This document shows positions 46,201-56,524 of a stretch of 64,000 bases of DNA, piece after piece (within the stretch, counting starts at the first letter, position 1; every line of letters begins with the position of its first letter). Source of the DNA: Alviniconcha marisindica (taxonomy: Eukaryota; Mollusca; Gastropoda; Provannidae); contig JABMCL010000188.1 of assembly GCA_018857735.1 (NCBI GenBank), forward strand, positions 1,299,501 to 1,363,500. Reading direction: 5' to 3'. The translations under genes and the position numbers were made by a program. Under the pieces are notes generated by a model. That model was not told where the DNA came from. It ran no database searches and saw only the letters and a list, made by a program, of their open reading frames with translations.

Positions 46201-46776
46201 CCCACTGCTATTGTCAGTATGTAATAATATAAATACATAGTAACATGCCCACTTGTGGCACCTGGTCTGGTCATTAGTAATAGTACATCAACTCACATAA
46301 TATGGTTGCAAAGAGATCAATGGAACAAAACAAAAACAAAAAATATACGACTGACAACAATTCAATGAAAGTTTAAATCTTAGCTGTGAGTTTGACCTTG
46401 AACACAGAAATCCAATCTTTTCACAAGACTGTTAATACTTTGTTACAAGGGGTGTAAATACATTAAACATCAGAGCAAATGCACAAGACAAGTTTCAACT
46501 GAAAATACGTGTGATCTTTTTTCTGGGTCGGAGTGTTTAGGGTAGGGGGAGGGGAGTACAAGTCAGGCCTCCTACCTGTATCTGGATATTGCTAGGTAAA
46601 TTCTTGATGCCCTTGTGCGTCTTGGTGACGATGTTCTGAAAAGTAGGGGACGGATAGCTCAGCAGCCATATCGTCCCACTGCTGATGAGAATGAAGCCCA
46701 GCACAATGTAGAAGTTTTTTGTCTTCATCCGCTCCACAAAGCTTGCCTTTTTCATCAGCAACTGTTCATTCAGCAT
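36963..46776 (-). CDS. DUF1647-like type II membrane protein, glycosyltransferase-like (5 coding exons, about 380 aa)
   Basis: The joined product has a short cytosolic N-terminus rich in Lys/Arg, then one membrane segment (about residues 22-41, FYIVLGFILISSGTIWLLSY), then a luminal domain, the topology of a Golgi enzyme. Family blocks in order: NPLYLSRLGL (75-84), KPAGQPVIAS, YHLVMFDLS (about 137-143), KLEFDKYPSHV, YRPICIQ, GAVIWADS (197-204, acidic motif at D203), PWVKCALLEDC (279-289), GAQNVGC and CHYYDMSALN (313-322). These match the DUF1647 pattern YP..V, KPL.I, W.DSS, W..CALE.DC and C..D.SA.N of nematode and mollusc proteins. Sequons NST (157), NIT (212) and NAS (355) lie on the luminal side. 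All introns are phase 0. The family's exact reaction is not established to my knowledge; a sugar-transfer role is inferred from the fold-like layout. The C-terminal end is uncertain, since a donor overlaps the last codons. Confidence 0.85.
37705..37959 (-). CDS. DUF1647-like gene, coding exon 4
   Basis: 85 codons, phase 0. The acceptor is ATTGCAG ending at 37960 and the donor GTAAGT starting at 37704. It starts EMLNTYGAVIWADS, the acidic motif expected near the nucleotide-sugar site, and ends PLVKEK. Confidence 0.88.
38024..38535. repeat. 60-bp minisatellite in intron 3 of the DUF1647-like gene, about 8.5 copies
   Basis: The unit is TTGCAAATACAGAATCAAAG, GTCACCCCAAAGGAGAAATA, ATGAAACTTGTGGTCAAATG. 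Period 60, so frames stay open on both strands with 20-residue repeats. The last six units are almost identical. Confidence 0.96.
38755..38850 (-). mobile_element. SINE/LINE-type 3' end with TTGTA tail
   Basis: CAATACAATACAATGCAATAC, read on the minus strand, is a (TTGTA)n tail like that at 30521-30546. The rest of intron 3 (38851-39368) is AT-rich and unassigned. Confidence 0.4.
39369..39485 (-). CDS. DUF1647-like gene, coding exon 3
   Basis: 39 codons, phase 0. The acceptor is ATTGCAG ending at 39486 and the donor GTGAGA starting at 39368. It holds the NST sequon, KLEFDKYPSHV and YRPICIQ, the family's most recognisable block. Confidence 0.87.
39510..39715 (+). mobile_element. Family A SINE-like repeat copy in intron 2
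   Basis: It matches 160-325: GGTGTACGTAGAATTTGTG, ACAGCAGCAGTTTCA, CCATGTCACAACCAA and GTAAGTACACCACTTTGG. The rest of intron 2 (39716-40510) holds a G21 run at 40071-40091 and a GT run at 40431-40457. Confidence 0.75.
40511..40762 (-). CDS. DUF1647-like gene, coding exon 2
   Basis: 84 codons, phase 0 at both ends. The acceptor is TTGACAG ending at 40763 and the donor GTGAGT starting at 40510. It begins GSHELTVNPLYL and ends SSSENFNVL. It carries the first strand-like blocks of the luminal domain. Confidence 0.85.
41230..41720 (+). promoter_or_regulatory. Candidate promoter / noncoding first exon of the nested gene
   Basis: This CpG-denser patch (for example 41450-41475 and 41700-41716) precedes a consensus donor CG|GTATGT at 41718, which could splice to the acceptor at 42368. 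A second similar donor lies near 41894. No transcript evidence is available. Confidence 0.25.
42410..42624 (+). CDS. Nested gene, coding exon 1
   Basis: ATG at 42410, 71 codons plus two bases of Trp. The donor is GTAAGT at 42625. An AATTTCAG acceptor ends at 42368, so the exon starts in 5' UTR at 42369 and another noncoding exon lies upstream. The product is strongly basic. Confidence 0.75.
42410..43968 (+). CDS. Nested gene: basic helical protein with tandem LC8-like docking motifs (2 coding exons, about 235 aa)
   Basis: I do not recognise this as a named gene. Residues 19-147 are extremely rich in Lys, Arg and Glu and predict long charged helix or coiled coil: CRRYRQRL (18-25), KKKAREKARERRR, then TSEERAEKRRERVRQ, LEKRQQV and MAYYYRMKAER. 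Similar R-Y-R-Q basic blocks occur in uncharacterised invertebrate proteins, some linked to mobile elements. Residues 148-235 are a Ser/Cys/Thr-rich tail with a repeat of 19-22 residues, each unit headed by KSVHIQT, KSIQTET, KSVQTET and QSVQTET (Gln at 153, 172, 194, 215). The exons join in phase 2 through a Trp codon. The whole gene lies inside coding intron 1 of the opposite-strand DUF1647-like gene. The coding potential is convincing from the shared frame across a good intron; the function is unknown. Confidence 0.75.
43071..43412. mobile_element. Family C dispersed repeat (about 340 bp) in the nested gene's intron
   Basis: It is nearly identical to 57447-57795 in the same orientation: CAAGCAATAACTTGTTGCT, GCTATAGGATGCCCCAAAA, CACAGC-TGAAGCAACACCTA and CGGAAGTG. 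The copy is recent enough to align along its whole length. Confidence 0.85.
43476..43968 (+). CDS. Nested gene, coding exon 2 (terminal)
   Basis: The acceptor is TTTTCAG ending at 43475. The first base completes the Trp codon, then 163 codons and TAG. It carries the second basic helix and the whole S-[V/I]-Q-T-E-T repeat tail. No clear AATAAA was seen close downstream. Confidence 0.77.
44457..44769. mobile_element. Foldback MITE with long inverted arms
   Basis: Left arm about 44457-44576 and right arm about 44650-44769 are inverted copies, sharing GAGATC-AAACACATAAA, GTTCAGAAG, GGGGGTAATCCCCTTGATCA and AGCTAC. The element is about 313 bp with a 70-bp centre. TAAATTATCTTC occurs on both sides (44406, 44771) and may be a duplication. 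Confidence 0.8.
45027..45185 (-). mobile_element. Family B repeat (LINE 3' end), reverse
   Basis: It is the reverse complement of the 52080-52240 tail: AATGTACATTTATCATGC, CATGATACATATTAACC and GAGCATAGT-CTACCAAAAC. Confidence 0.8.
46576..46776 (-). CDS. DUF1647-like gene, coding exon 1 (cytosolic tail, membrane anchor, stem)
   Basis: ATG at 46776, 67 codons, ending SNIQIQ. The donor is GTAGGA starting at 46575. The hydrophobic segment at residues 22-41, preceded by KTKN and other basic residues, predicts a signal anchor with the C-terminus in the lumen. Confidence 0.85.
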
Positions 46777-46952
46777 CCACTCTGAACCAATCCTCTGCTT
46801 TTTTTTTTTTTTTTTACTGCCACAGCATCATCCCGTTGACAGTTGTGAATAATGTGTCACAGAAAGAGGTCCTCAATTGACAGGTCCTCATCTCCAGGTA
46901 TAAAAAGCTGGTTGTCTCCAGTCCATCCTGGCGATTTATTTTCTCAATGGAA
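46777..46952 (-). other. Probable 5' UTR segment of the DUF1647-like gene, with upstream ORFs
   Basis: On the minus strand a TTTTCAG acceptor ends at 46953. Between it and the ATG there are short upstream ORFs starting at ATGs near 46934 and 46897, and an A17 run near 46800-46816. The acceptor implies at least one further upstream noncoding exon. Confidence 0.45.
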
Positions 46953-47299
46953 CTGAAAAGTAAAATCACACTGACCAGAAACAGCACATTTTATTATTAA
47001 CAATGTAGGTTGTATTTACTGCTCCTGTGCTGTTGCTTTGGCAGCCCTCTCGCTGAACAATCTCGGGGTTAGGGGTCATCGGGTATATATATATATTATA
47101 CAACCATATGCAAACAAATTATGCATTCCATAAGGCACGAGGACTGTGGTTTGTTTCACTATTACCCTGCCACATGGGCAGCCCAACACAGTCTTCGGAG
47201 AAGTAGCTCCCTTGGTTTGGTTTGGATAAATCTGTAAGTTGTTTCCAAAGAGGTACTGGCAGGGATCTAGATCCCTGGCGGTGGAAGGCGTGGCAGAAT

Positions 47300-47515
47300 A
47301 TACCTGACGCTACACTGTCACCACCAGAATGACTCCTGTGTCAAGATGGGCAGTGAGGAGAGCCGTTTTAATGGTTCATTAATTGTGAGGGCCTAAGTCA
47401 TATAACATTAACAGTGTCCGCAACTTTTGAAAAGAGAGGAGAGCCAAAGCAGAATCGAACTGAAGTCCTGCTTACCAGCCTAACACCTTACCGCTAGGCC
47501 AAACCAGCTCACATA
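47300..47515 (-). mobile_element. tRNA-derived SINE, second copy
   Basis: It matches 2270-2490: AGAATGACTCCTG, AAGATGGGCAG, AATTGTGAGGG, GGAGAGCC and GCTAGGCCAAACC. The B box is decayed (AGTTCGATTCT on the minus strand). 46953-47299 and 47516-48920 hold no other recognised feature except a C17 run at 48531-48547. Confidence 0.7.
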
Positions 47516-48924
47516 GTTCCCTTGCAAAGCCACTCCTAGTTTTTTATACTCTACAAGCAATAAGTGACCATTATGTTCATGATTTATTTCTGCTGTAAAG
47601 CTACTTCTGTGCTCCAACGGGGCTCCAAGGGACTCTTACCATGGGTTACTGATGTCATTACTAACACTTTATTTATCTCTAGCCAGAACATCAGGGTTCA
47701 AACAAAGCAAAATTATTGTGTTAGTCCAACATCACAAATCTTTTCACTTTCTGCTAGTGCTACAGTAATCTTCATGCCAAGGACAAATTTCACTGTTGAA
47801 AACACATTTGCTGATACAAATTCAGGATATTGTGTGTGTGATTATTTTACATAACATTTTAATATAATTATATAACAGATTATTTTTTAGTTGGTTTGGA
47901 CAAGCCCTGAATAGACATGGAGCAATTTTATTTTTAACAAGCATAATTACATAAGCATAGTCTCATCCAATCCATAGCTAAACTTTTTTCTTTTTTCTTT
48001 TTTCTTTTCAGAGCTAAAATTGGAGAGAGAAAAAAAATACTGTTCTGCTACAGCAAACCTTTTCCTGCAGTTCCCCAAACTGCTCCATATGCAAGATCAT
48101 TTAAAAAGGATAAATGAGAAAAGCACTTGACGAAACCTTGTGGTTTCTGTGGACGTTAAGCACATGATCTGAACACATGCTTTCTCAGCACCAAACCAGT
48201 TTTACAGCTCTGTCAGTCTGTGTCATGTGAGCAGGGATTATATTTATAAATGAGATCAATATAATATAACAGATCTGTTCTGGAGCCTATCCAGGCTATA
48301 GCCTATGTATTCCACATACTCTCAACACAGCACTCTGCATGAACCACCTTTCAAAAAAAGAGTGTCCTTTTGAAGATGAAAAGGATGACCTATGTAACTT
48401 GTAAGTATGTTATTCTGTGGGTCAACACAGAAAGCTGCACCAGCCATGCCTAATGCAAATATTTTGTACAAAGGATGTAGAGAGAATTTAATTTGGAAAC
48501 AATATTTGTTGCCATGCACATCAAAATACCCCCCCCCCCCCCCCCCCATTGTATGCCAATATGCTGTGAGTCACTGTTATTGTAAGGATACATATATGCC
48601 CACCTTGTCTGCACAAAGTCCGGTCATCAGTAATCCTACATCATGATCAACACATTTGATTGCAAAGATATCATTGTGCACCTCAATTCCAGAATTGGTG
48701 TTCATTTAAGGAATTGCCACTTTGAGCAAATTCCAAGAATCCAACATAATATATTAACAAAATCTGAAGATCCCTGGGCATTGTAACTACACACGTCTCA
48801 CTCTCAGACATGACTATTCATCTGACATACCCAGTCTCCCTCAGCCAAAGTTCTGTGTCTCCCCCTCACACTGACTATGGTACTTTTGGGAGTGTACACC
48901 ACACATTCACTGTAATAAATAAAA

Positions 48925-49068
48925 GTGCTGTAAGTACACCACTTTGGTGGATATAAAAACAAACGTGTTATAAAAAGCTATTCACTCATGTAGAATCACA
49001 TGCGAGCGCAGTGAGTCTGCTCAAGAGCGGAGAACAAGGCTGTATAAAAGCAATCAATAATAATAATA
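48925..49068 (+). mobile_element. Family A SINE-like repeat with AAT tail
   Basis: It ends GAGTCTGCTCAAGAGCGGAG followed by an (AAT)n run, which fixes the 3' end and orientation of family A. Confidence 0.75.
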
Positions 49069-49299
49069 ATAATTTAGATTCACCCACCCATCGGGCCCGG
49101 CCCCTCCTGCTGGAGTCACCAGCACCAAAGCTGTATAATAATGGTAATTTGAAAAGCACCTATCCCGCGGCTCAAAGTACTGCACAAACAGAACAGTTAA
49201 CGCACGTCGAGATGGAGAATGTCATCTGCAATTTAACAAAAGCTAACAGTAACACACAATGTTCACATCAACGATTCATTCATGCCTGACTGTAGTACT

Positions 49300-49810
49300 G
49301 CAAAACACTTCTGTCCTGCAGGAAATGCCGATGAAAAAGGCTGTCAATCGTATCATACATCGGGTCGACTATAGTGTTACAGCGGCGCGACACGGTACGA
49401 CTGCGATGGCAATTTTCTCTCAATCTTAATTTCTTAGATCTCCCTTTGCCACTTTGAAAAAAATAAAAATGGTAGAGAGTAACAGCGCGAGCTGCACTGT
49501 ATGCATACATTCCGCTTGCTTCTCCAAAATAAGAAGTCGGCCTGTCACTAATATCAGTGTCACTGATGTCATCACTCGGTCACTATTTTGCTTGATGTGC
49601 GCATCGCTGTGCAGACCTGTACTTCTGCTTCTCTAGAGAAAGGGAAAAATATGCATACACCTTCTAGATCGGGTACCGGGGTCTATACCTGGATAAAATC
49701 ATAATTACACCTGACTGAAGCAAGACTTACACGTGAACTTACCGATTAACAGAAGCCCCAAAAGCACAGATCTCAGGCTTGCAGTCAGTATTGTTATGTG
49801 TTTTTTTAGT
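49300..49810 (-). promoter_or_regulatory. Candidate promoter and first noncoding exon of the DUF1647-like gene
   Basis: A CpG-denser patch (notably 49355-49410) lies 2.5-3 kb upstream of the coding start. On the minus strand a GTAAGT donor begins at about 49742, which could end a noncoding exon that begins near 49800. This is inference from composition and one splice motif. Confidence 0.22.
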
Positions 49811-50589
49811 TCCGGTGATTGTGATTACATCTGGCCTGTATAAGAATTATACTATTTGGAAACGCACACTGAATGTGGGTAAAACCAAATGGAGACTGCT
49901 TTGTATTAAACATCGAGCTGTACAATCTTTGTTTATATTCAGTCTGTCTGCAACATTGCGTTCTGTGTCCCTTACAACAGTTGAAACATTATGTAGCAAA
50001 GTACTGAGTTACTTTGCTCTTAAGTTTCTCTCTCTCTCTCGAAAAGACCTCGAGTCATCTCCACTACCCTCGTAAAATAAAGTTTATTCATTCATTCTGT
50101 CTCTCTTCAGTTCATGCAGGAGCTGTGTAAAATTCGAGCTGGCCGTCCTGGGCTCCCAGTCCCCAGTAGTCTCTCTGGACCTAAAGTAACACTGCAGAAG
50201 AAGAAGATTCTACATTTCAGAGCTCAGAAGCTGTGTGTGCAGTCGAGCCGGTGGTCCGCACGGTCTCTCGTTATGGACGTAAAGAAATGAACTCACTTTT
50301 TTTTTATATAGTGTCAGAAATTGAATAGCTTGAGCGAGCAAACTGGTACGGCTAAGAAAACAGTAGAGCCAGTTTATTTCCTAGCTTAGCGACTGAAATT
50401 CGGCGATGCATTTCAAGTTTCGTACAAATTGAACATATTTTCTGTACAGTCAGTTTATACAGGGAGGATAGGGTCAGGGTTAGGTGCTATGTATTGATCA
50501 CTTCGTGAAGGCCGTATTGTTGTGAAAATAAATAAAAGTGACCTCCCTGCATAAGGCTTGAATTGAATCAATCAATCACCATTACTCTG

Positions 50590-50695
50590 GACCAGTCTAA
50601 CCTATTGTCTCTGAGACCCTTCTTCCATAACTGACCATTCAACTGAATCTGCCCTCAAGACCCATCTTTTCACCTCTAGACACTGTATGCCTTGC
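50590..50695 (+). pseudogene. LINE ORF tail fragment
   Basis: The plus frame reads STESALKTHLFTSRH, matching the K-THLF end of non-LTR retrotransposon polyproteins. A GT run follows. 49811-50589 contains R1 fragments at 50100-50285 and is otherwise unassigned. Confidence 0.5.
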
Positions 50696-51319
50696 CTGTG
50701 TGTGTGTGTGTGGTTGCACAGCGTGTGTGTGGAAGTGATGAGGAAGAGTAAGATGCTGAATGGAGTATTGTAATTGTAGTGTTTGTAAATGCACATGGTA
50801 TGGTCTCATTTTGCTCTTGTGCACCCTGGATTCGCAACAATAAGTATAATTTGCTTCAATTTTAAGTTCATTAGTGTAACAAATGGGCACGCCGCAACTT
50901 TTTAGTCTGGCCTGTATCAGTATAACTAATATAGAACATAAGGTACAGAAGCATTTATAAAGTCAGTTTAGTCTCCAATCGGCACAAGCATCTGCTGCAC
51001 CATCTCAAGAGAGTCTGTCTCAAATCAGTGCACTGTGAGCATCAGTTGGTTTGAACAGTTTTTATTAATGAAAGCATACCAACATACAATAACACTTCTT
51101 CTTTTTTTTAATTGGGGGGGTGTATTGTAATGTTATTTGTGTTGATCACAATAATGTTGGGGTTCTCTTTTATCCAATACACTAACACATGGCTGAGTCA
51201 CAAGGCATTCTTTATTACTAGAGGCATAGACATATATATATATATATATATAACAGTTAGCACACAGGACAGAGGAACATGTGATGGGTAGCAGGAACAA
51301 AGAACAAGTGGGAGGCCAG

Positions 51320-51600
51320 TGTGTGAGAAGCAGTGAAGAGAGGGGAAGGGGGTGGCTCTGGGGCATTGTCGCTACTGACCACACTGATGTCAGTCCGGAA
51401 GCTGCTGTCAGGTTGTTTATGTGTTGGGGTGGGAGCGTCCGGTTCCAGACTGTAGGGCAGTAAGGGAGCAGAGGCAGAGTGTCACCACTGACCACACTGA
51501 TGTCAGTCTGGAAGCTGCTATCAGGTTGTTTATGTGTTGGGGTGGGAGCGTAGGGTTCCAGACTGTAGGGCAGTAAGGGAGCAGAGGCTAAGTGTGAAAT
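51320..51600. repeat. Direct repeat of about 115 bp
   Basis: GACCACACTGATGTCAGTC, GGTTGTTTATGTGTTGGGGT and CCAGACTGTAGGGCAGTAAG occur at about 51378-51477 and again at 51489-51588. Confidence 0.8.
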
Positions 51601-51714
51601 AGGACTATACCATTACAGGGGGGAGGGGGGAGTGTCAAGTAAACCTATATTAGATGCTCAAAATGACAATCATATATAGATATATATATATATGACATGG
51701 TGAGTAAAACTGGA

Positions 51715-52240
51715 AAAACGGCACTGGCTTCCCATTTCAGAACGTATTAAATATAAAGTTGCTCTTGTATGTGTTTCAGTGCTATAAATGGTTCTGGTCC
51801 TGCTTACCTTTCTGAACTGCTACATGTCTACACTCTGTCTCTTACACTACACTCTTCTTCTGACACCCACATGCTGAAAATCCATCAATACAAATGCAAG
51901 ACTCATGGCTTTCACACTTTCTCTTGCTTTGGACCCCACATTTGGAATTCATTCTCACAGGACCTTAGACATTGCTCAACCCTGTCAACATCTTTTAAAG
52001 CCAAACTAAAAACCTTCCTCTTCTCACAGTATTTCTGCCCCAGCTAATATCAATACCCAGTTTCTACTACAGTCATTGTGTATGTGTGTGTGTGTATTTC
52101 CATATAATATCTTACGTAAATTGTTTTGGTAGGACTGTGCTCTACGTGTGTATAGAATATTGCATTTAGGTTAATATGTATCATGTGAGCGTTCAGGGCG
52201 TTGATGAGCATATGATAAAGGTACATTATTATTATTATTA
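51715..52240 (+). mobile_element. 5'-truncated LINE: RT ORF tail plus 3' UTR with ATT tail
   Basis: It reads HWLPISERIKYKVALVC, then after a frameshift near 51770 GPAYLSELL, SSSDTHMLKI, FGPHIWNSF and FKAKLKTFLF, the characteristic C-terminus of CR1/L2-like non-LTR elements. The stop is at 52045-52047. The following family B sequence (52080-52240) ends in (ATT)n and is therefore this LINE's 3' end. Confidence 0.8.
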
Positions 52241-52489
52241 GGCTAGCATTAGTTGTGCCGTCCAAGTATGGGTTGCACTGAATCAAACCTAGGATCTGAA
52301 CTCAAACTGGATAGCATAATCATGTGCTGACTTTGTGCATCAGGTAGTACATGATGATTGTCAATTTTTTTTTTTTTTTAGAGCACTCCACACATCCACA
52401 GGCTTGCCATGCTTGTGGCACATGCAGAGGCAGTCCCAGTTAGCTGTTGTTTTGAGCCCAGTCAGGGCAGTCTCAGTGCTTGCCAGTGA

Positions 52490-52800
52490 ATAAAGACAGG
52501 AAGAAAGGTATTTTTGTGTGTGTGTCAGAATGGAGCTCTGCCAGTGGATAAAGAAGGGAACAAAGGTACAGTGTTTTCTGTCGGAGTGGAGCTCTTTGCT
52601 AGTGGATAAGTAAGTAGTGTTGTACGCCCAGTCCAGTGGATAAATATAGGAACAAGGGTACAATGTGTGTATGTCAGAGTGGAGCTAGAGAGAGGAACAA
52701 AGGAAGATTGTTTGTGTTTGAGTGGAGCGCTTTGCCAGTGGATAAAGAAGGGAACAAAGGTACAGGTTTTTTTGGTGTCAGAGTGGAGCTAAAAGGAGGT
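52490..52800. repeat. Degenerate minisatellite, about 60 bp units
   Basis: At least four variants of CAGAGTGGAGCT with GCCAGTGGATAAA and AGGGAACAAAGGTACA. Confidence 0.65.
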
Positions 52801-53207
52801 GGTACATTTGAGTTTTGCCTGTTCCAGTCACCACTTACTTTTTTTCTTGTATTTTCCTTTTTTAACTTGAATGTGAAATGTATTCGCCTAGGGCTCATTT
52901 GAGAATGGGTGCTTTAAGACCCCACTTTTATTATTATTACAACGGTTTGCCCAGGAGGGACTCGCCTGACTGCATCTTGTTTCCAGGCCTGGACGTTGGG
53001 CAGATCTAAGACTCTCTAAATACACTGCTTTCATCATACAACTGTAAAGCCCGACACTTTCAGTGTCCACAAAATGTATGTTAATGTTTATTTTTGCTAT
53101 GAGTTGTTTGTACAGTGCAGTGAGCTTAACTCTGGTTAGAGAGTTGCGCTTTACACGAATAATTTATTATTAAAGTTTTTTTCGTTTTTTTCTTTATTCC
53201 CCAAATC

Positions 53208-53266
53208 GCCCTGATATAACCACACTGGTTGACTAGGCGTGAAACACCAATTTACTTACTTACATC
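53208..53266 (+). mobile_element. Family E SINE 3' tail
   Basis: CGCCCTGATATAACC, GGTTGACTAGGCGTGAAACA and a short TTAC tail, as at 32343-32428. Confidence 0.6.
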
Positions 53267-54060
53267 ATTCCCCAATGGCCGCCTGGTTCATCAATGATCA
53301 TTACATACTGACACTTTCCACGCGTCCAAAAAAATGTACTCTCATTCACCCTCTTACTCACGCATCACCTTCACCAAAAGTACCACTTCACTGCTCTGGT
53401 GTATGGTTCCATATGTTTAATATCCATTCTCACCATGAACAACAAGAATCCAAGACAGACAACAGCATACCAACAAAAATACATTTACAAATCACTGGCT
53501 TCAAATAAGCTAACAGTCACAACACAAAATGGGAAGGCATACATAGTACAAGTGACTGGAAGGAAGTTCTTCCTATCAAACTCATCAAAGTCCCAGGAGA
53601 AAAAGGACAAAGGACACAAATAAATAAGACAACTGGTGATGCCTGCTGAAAGACAAATTAATGCTGTCAGAGACCAGAGTATCTGCAGGAAGTTGCTAAA
53701 TCCTAAGAAAATATTTACACATATTCCTGCTAAATAAACAAGGAAGCGAGGTGTGACATTTGATTTTTCATAAATTCTGCCATTGATTTTTGTCACTGCT
53801 TTTAAAGTCTTGTCAACCATACACTGTCACTTTAGGATGATCAAACACTTCTGCAAGTCAATACATACTTTAAAACGCTTCTCACCCTGCTTTAAGGTAA
53901 AACTATACCTGTCACACCTACACACTCAACTGAAACACACAAGTAGAGCATATATACTTGACAATTGCACACACACTCCAAAATTGTGAAATATTTTTTT
54001 TTATAGATTCTCTCTCGCTCTCTCTCCCTCCCTCCCTCCCTGCACACAAGAAAATACTTA

Positions 54061-56520
54061 CACCCCCCCCCCCCCCCCCCACCTTATACACACACATTTA
54101 TATACATGTGTCCCCTGACCTGAAGCTTGTTTTAGTTTTTTACTATAAAATAAATCTTCTGGCAACTGACCAATATTTTGCTGTTGACCTCAATAGTTAT
54201 TTCATATACACAAAAATGAAGTTTTCTAACTGTTAATGCAGCTGTGACCCTGAAATGTGCGAGTCCAAGCTCAAAGGCAGTTAACATAATCCAAAATTTG
54301 AAAGAACTCGGCTGAACAGACTGACCAAAGCACCCATCTTAAACGTCCAGCCAAGTCCAGGAACAGTGCTTTGCACCCAGTTATGATAATGCCCCAAGTT
54401 GCAACAAAATATTTTGGTGTGATGTCATCCCTCCAAGTAACAGCTATGCGCAGTTTGAACTTGGACAGAAGAGAACTTGCCAAGAAATTACATCTGGCCT
54501 TTATGGTTTTATGATCATGATGTTGCCGTGACATTACCTATATATAATGTAAAAAAATAAAATAATAAAAAAAATGCTTAAAAGCCCAGCCCTCAAAGCT
54601 GCGGTTAAAGTGTAAGCTTGTTAGATAGGTCACTATGCGAAGTCTGAGAGATCTTGCTTACACAGCCTGTGCAAAATTGTGAAACAGTACAGCTGTCTGC
54701 AAAGGGAAGCCTCAGTGAAAACCTCACAGTTGAACTGGCTAAGAGGCAGGATAAACACATGACCTGTACTACACTGACTCCCAAGTGTTTGTTGTTAGTA
54801 TTCTTTTCTTTTTTCTTGTATTTAGTTTTTCTTACAGTCAGTCAAATGTTTGACAAAGGCCAAGAGTAGAAATAAGATTTTTTTTAAAAATAACATTTTG
54901 TACAAACATTCACGTCTATATTTCATAAACTTTGTCAAACATTCACGTCCATATTTCATAAACTTAGCCCCCCCCCCCTCCCCCCCCCCCCCCCACCTCT
55001 CCCCACCCTCTACAGAAAATACCAATAACGAATTCACTTAATATACAAATAACAGACATGTATAAACATGAATAACAATAATGACTTTTTTTCCTCAGTA
55101 TTATTACCTTGCTACAATGTTATTTACAATGATGTTGATGACACTTTAGATCTGACACATATATATATATATATGACGAACATACATATGTACATAATAA
55201 ACATAATCAATACTGACCAGGTGAACAGTGTGGGGGACTCCACACAGCCTTGATTTAAGCACTATTCAGAAAGAGATCTAGCAGTCCGTGTAAATTAGGA
55301 TGATATAAAAAAATAAAAAAAGGGATTTAAAAAACAACAACAAAAAATGGAATAGGACAACAAAACAAAATCCACAGAACAGCACAAGATGGGAAGGTCG
55401 GGGGGGGGGGGGGGGGGGGGTACTGCCACATTTAGCCTTACAAATCCGTTCTTTGCTAGCGTGTGTGGCAGCTGGGTGGGTGGGTAGGATAAACGTGTTA
55501 TACAAGATGCACATTTCAGAACTGAACCATAATATCAAAATCCATATGTATATATACTACACAAATTCATTCCATATTATGCGCGAGTCTAATAACATTT
55601 GAGAACAATGAACAGAGGGGCTAAAAGTGGATACTGCCACAGGGTGCCTATCTAGTTGCCTAATATTTTATGTCCAGTTGACCCCAAAGGTCATGGGATG
55701 AAGATGGGGCAGGCAGATTGCCATGCATACATGTATACAGTGGAGCTGGTAAGGAAGATGACTCCCTAAAAGATATTTAAAAACACACCGAAACGACAAC
55801 AAACCCCCATACAGCCACAAAAGATGGGTGGGCGCATGTAAGGGCTTCACTTACACTGGTTAATAAATACATCAATAAGACAGAAAAAATCATAAATATA
55901 TCTTTCTCAGTGTCCTTAAAAAAGAAGTGACAACTATTTAAAGGAACTAGCCTTTTCAGATTTGTTGTGATTTTAAAAAAAAGAAAAAAGAATTTTTGTT
56001 ATTTTAGTCATGATTTGTCTGTTGGATTATTTTCTTCATCTGCGGGCTAATTTTACAAAAAAAATTACCAATCAGTATGAGTTCAAAATAGATTGGTTTT
56101 AACCAATGGGTCCAAACTTTTTCTCATAAACTTAAGTTTTTCTAGAACTTTGCAATATGTCATTAAAGGTTCACTACTCAGAGAGAGATTTTTTTTTTTT
56201 TTGTGGTCATTCCACAGAGATAAAAATTATTGTTGACAAAAATGACTGCAGTCCACAAGCATTTCTCCCATGACCTGTCTACAAAAGTAAGTGCTTCCTG
56301 GTGTTCTATCCATGATTTAAAAGACATTTTGGCGACATCAAAATGAAGTGCAGGAAGAAAAACCCCCACAATGCAGTAATGAGCTTGTCAAAGTAGTGTT
56401 AGTGATGGTGTCCCAAGAAAGTCACCTTAAAAAAATCAGTATCGAATCAATGGCACAGTAAACTGCAAAAATTGTACTGCGGATAATGTTCTTTTAACAT
56501 GCTCTAAGCACCCAGCAAGT
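54061..56520. other. Gene-free stretch
   Basis: It contains C tracts at about 54062-54080 and 54967-54993, a direct repeat of CAAACATTCACGTC-ATATTTCATAAACTT (54903, 54936), a TA run at 55160 and a G21 run at 55400-55420. No coding exon was recognised. Confidence 0.5.
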
Positions 56521-56524
56521 TTAC

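Larger units (their letters stand above)
40763..46575 (-). other. Coding intron 1 of the DUF1647-like gene (host of the nested gene)
   Basis: A 5.8-kb GT-AG intron. Besides the nested plus-strand gene it holds a family C repeat (43071-43412), a foldback element (44457-44769), a family B tail (45027-45185) and AT-rich sequence at 45186-46535 in which nothing else was recognised. Confidence 0.75.
52241..54060. other. Gene-free stretch
   Basis: 52490-52760 has irregular repeats of GTCAGAGTGGAGCT and AGTGGATAAAGAAGGGAACA. A family E tail lies at 53208-53266. A minus frame of 111 codons (53485-53820) is AT-rich and unsupported. Nothing else was recognised. Confidence 0.45.

Noticed and set aside
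53485..53820. 111-codon minus-strand frame with hydrophobic segments
   Set aside because: An AT-rich chance frame with no family match and no supporting exon structure.
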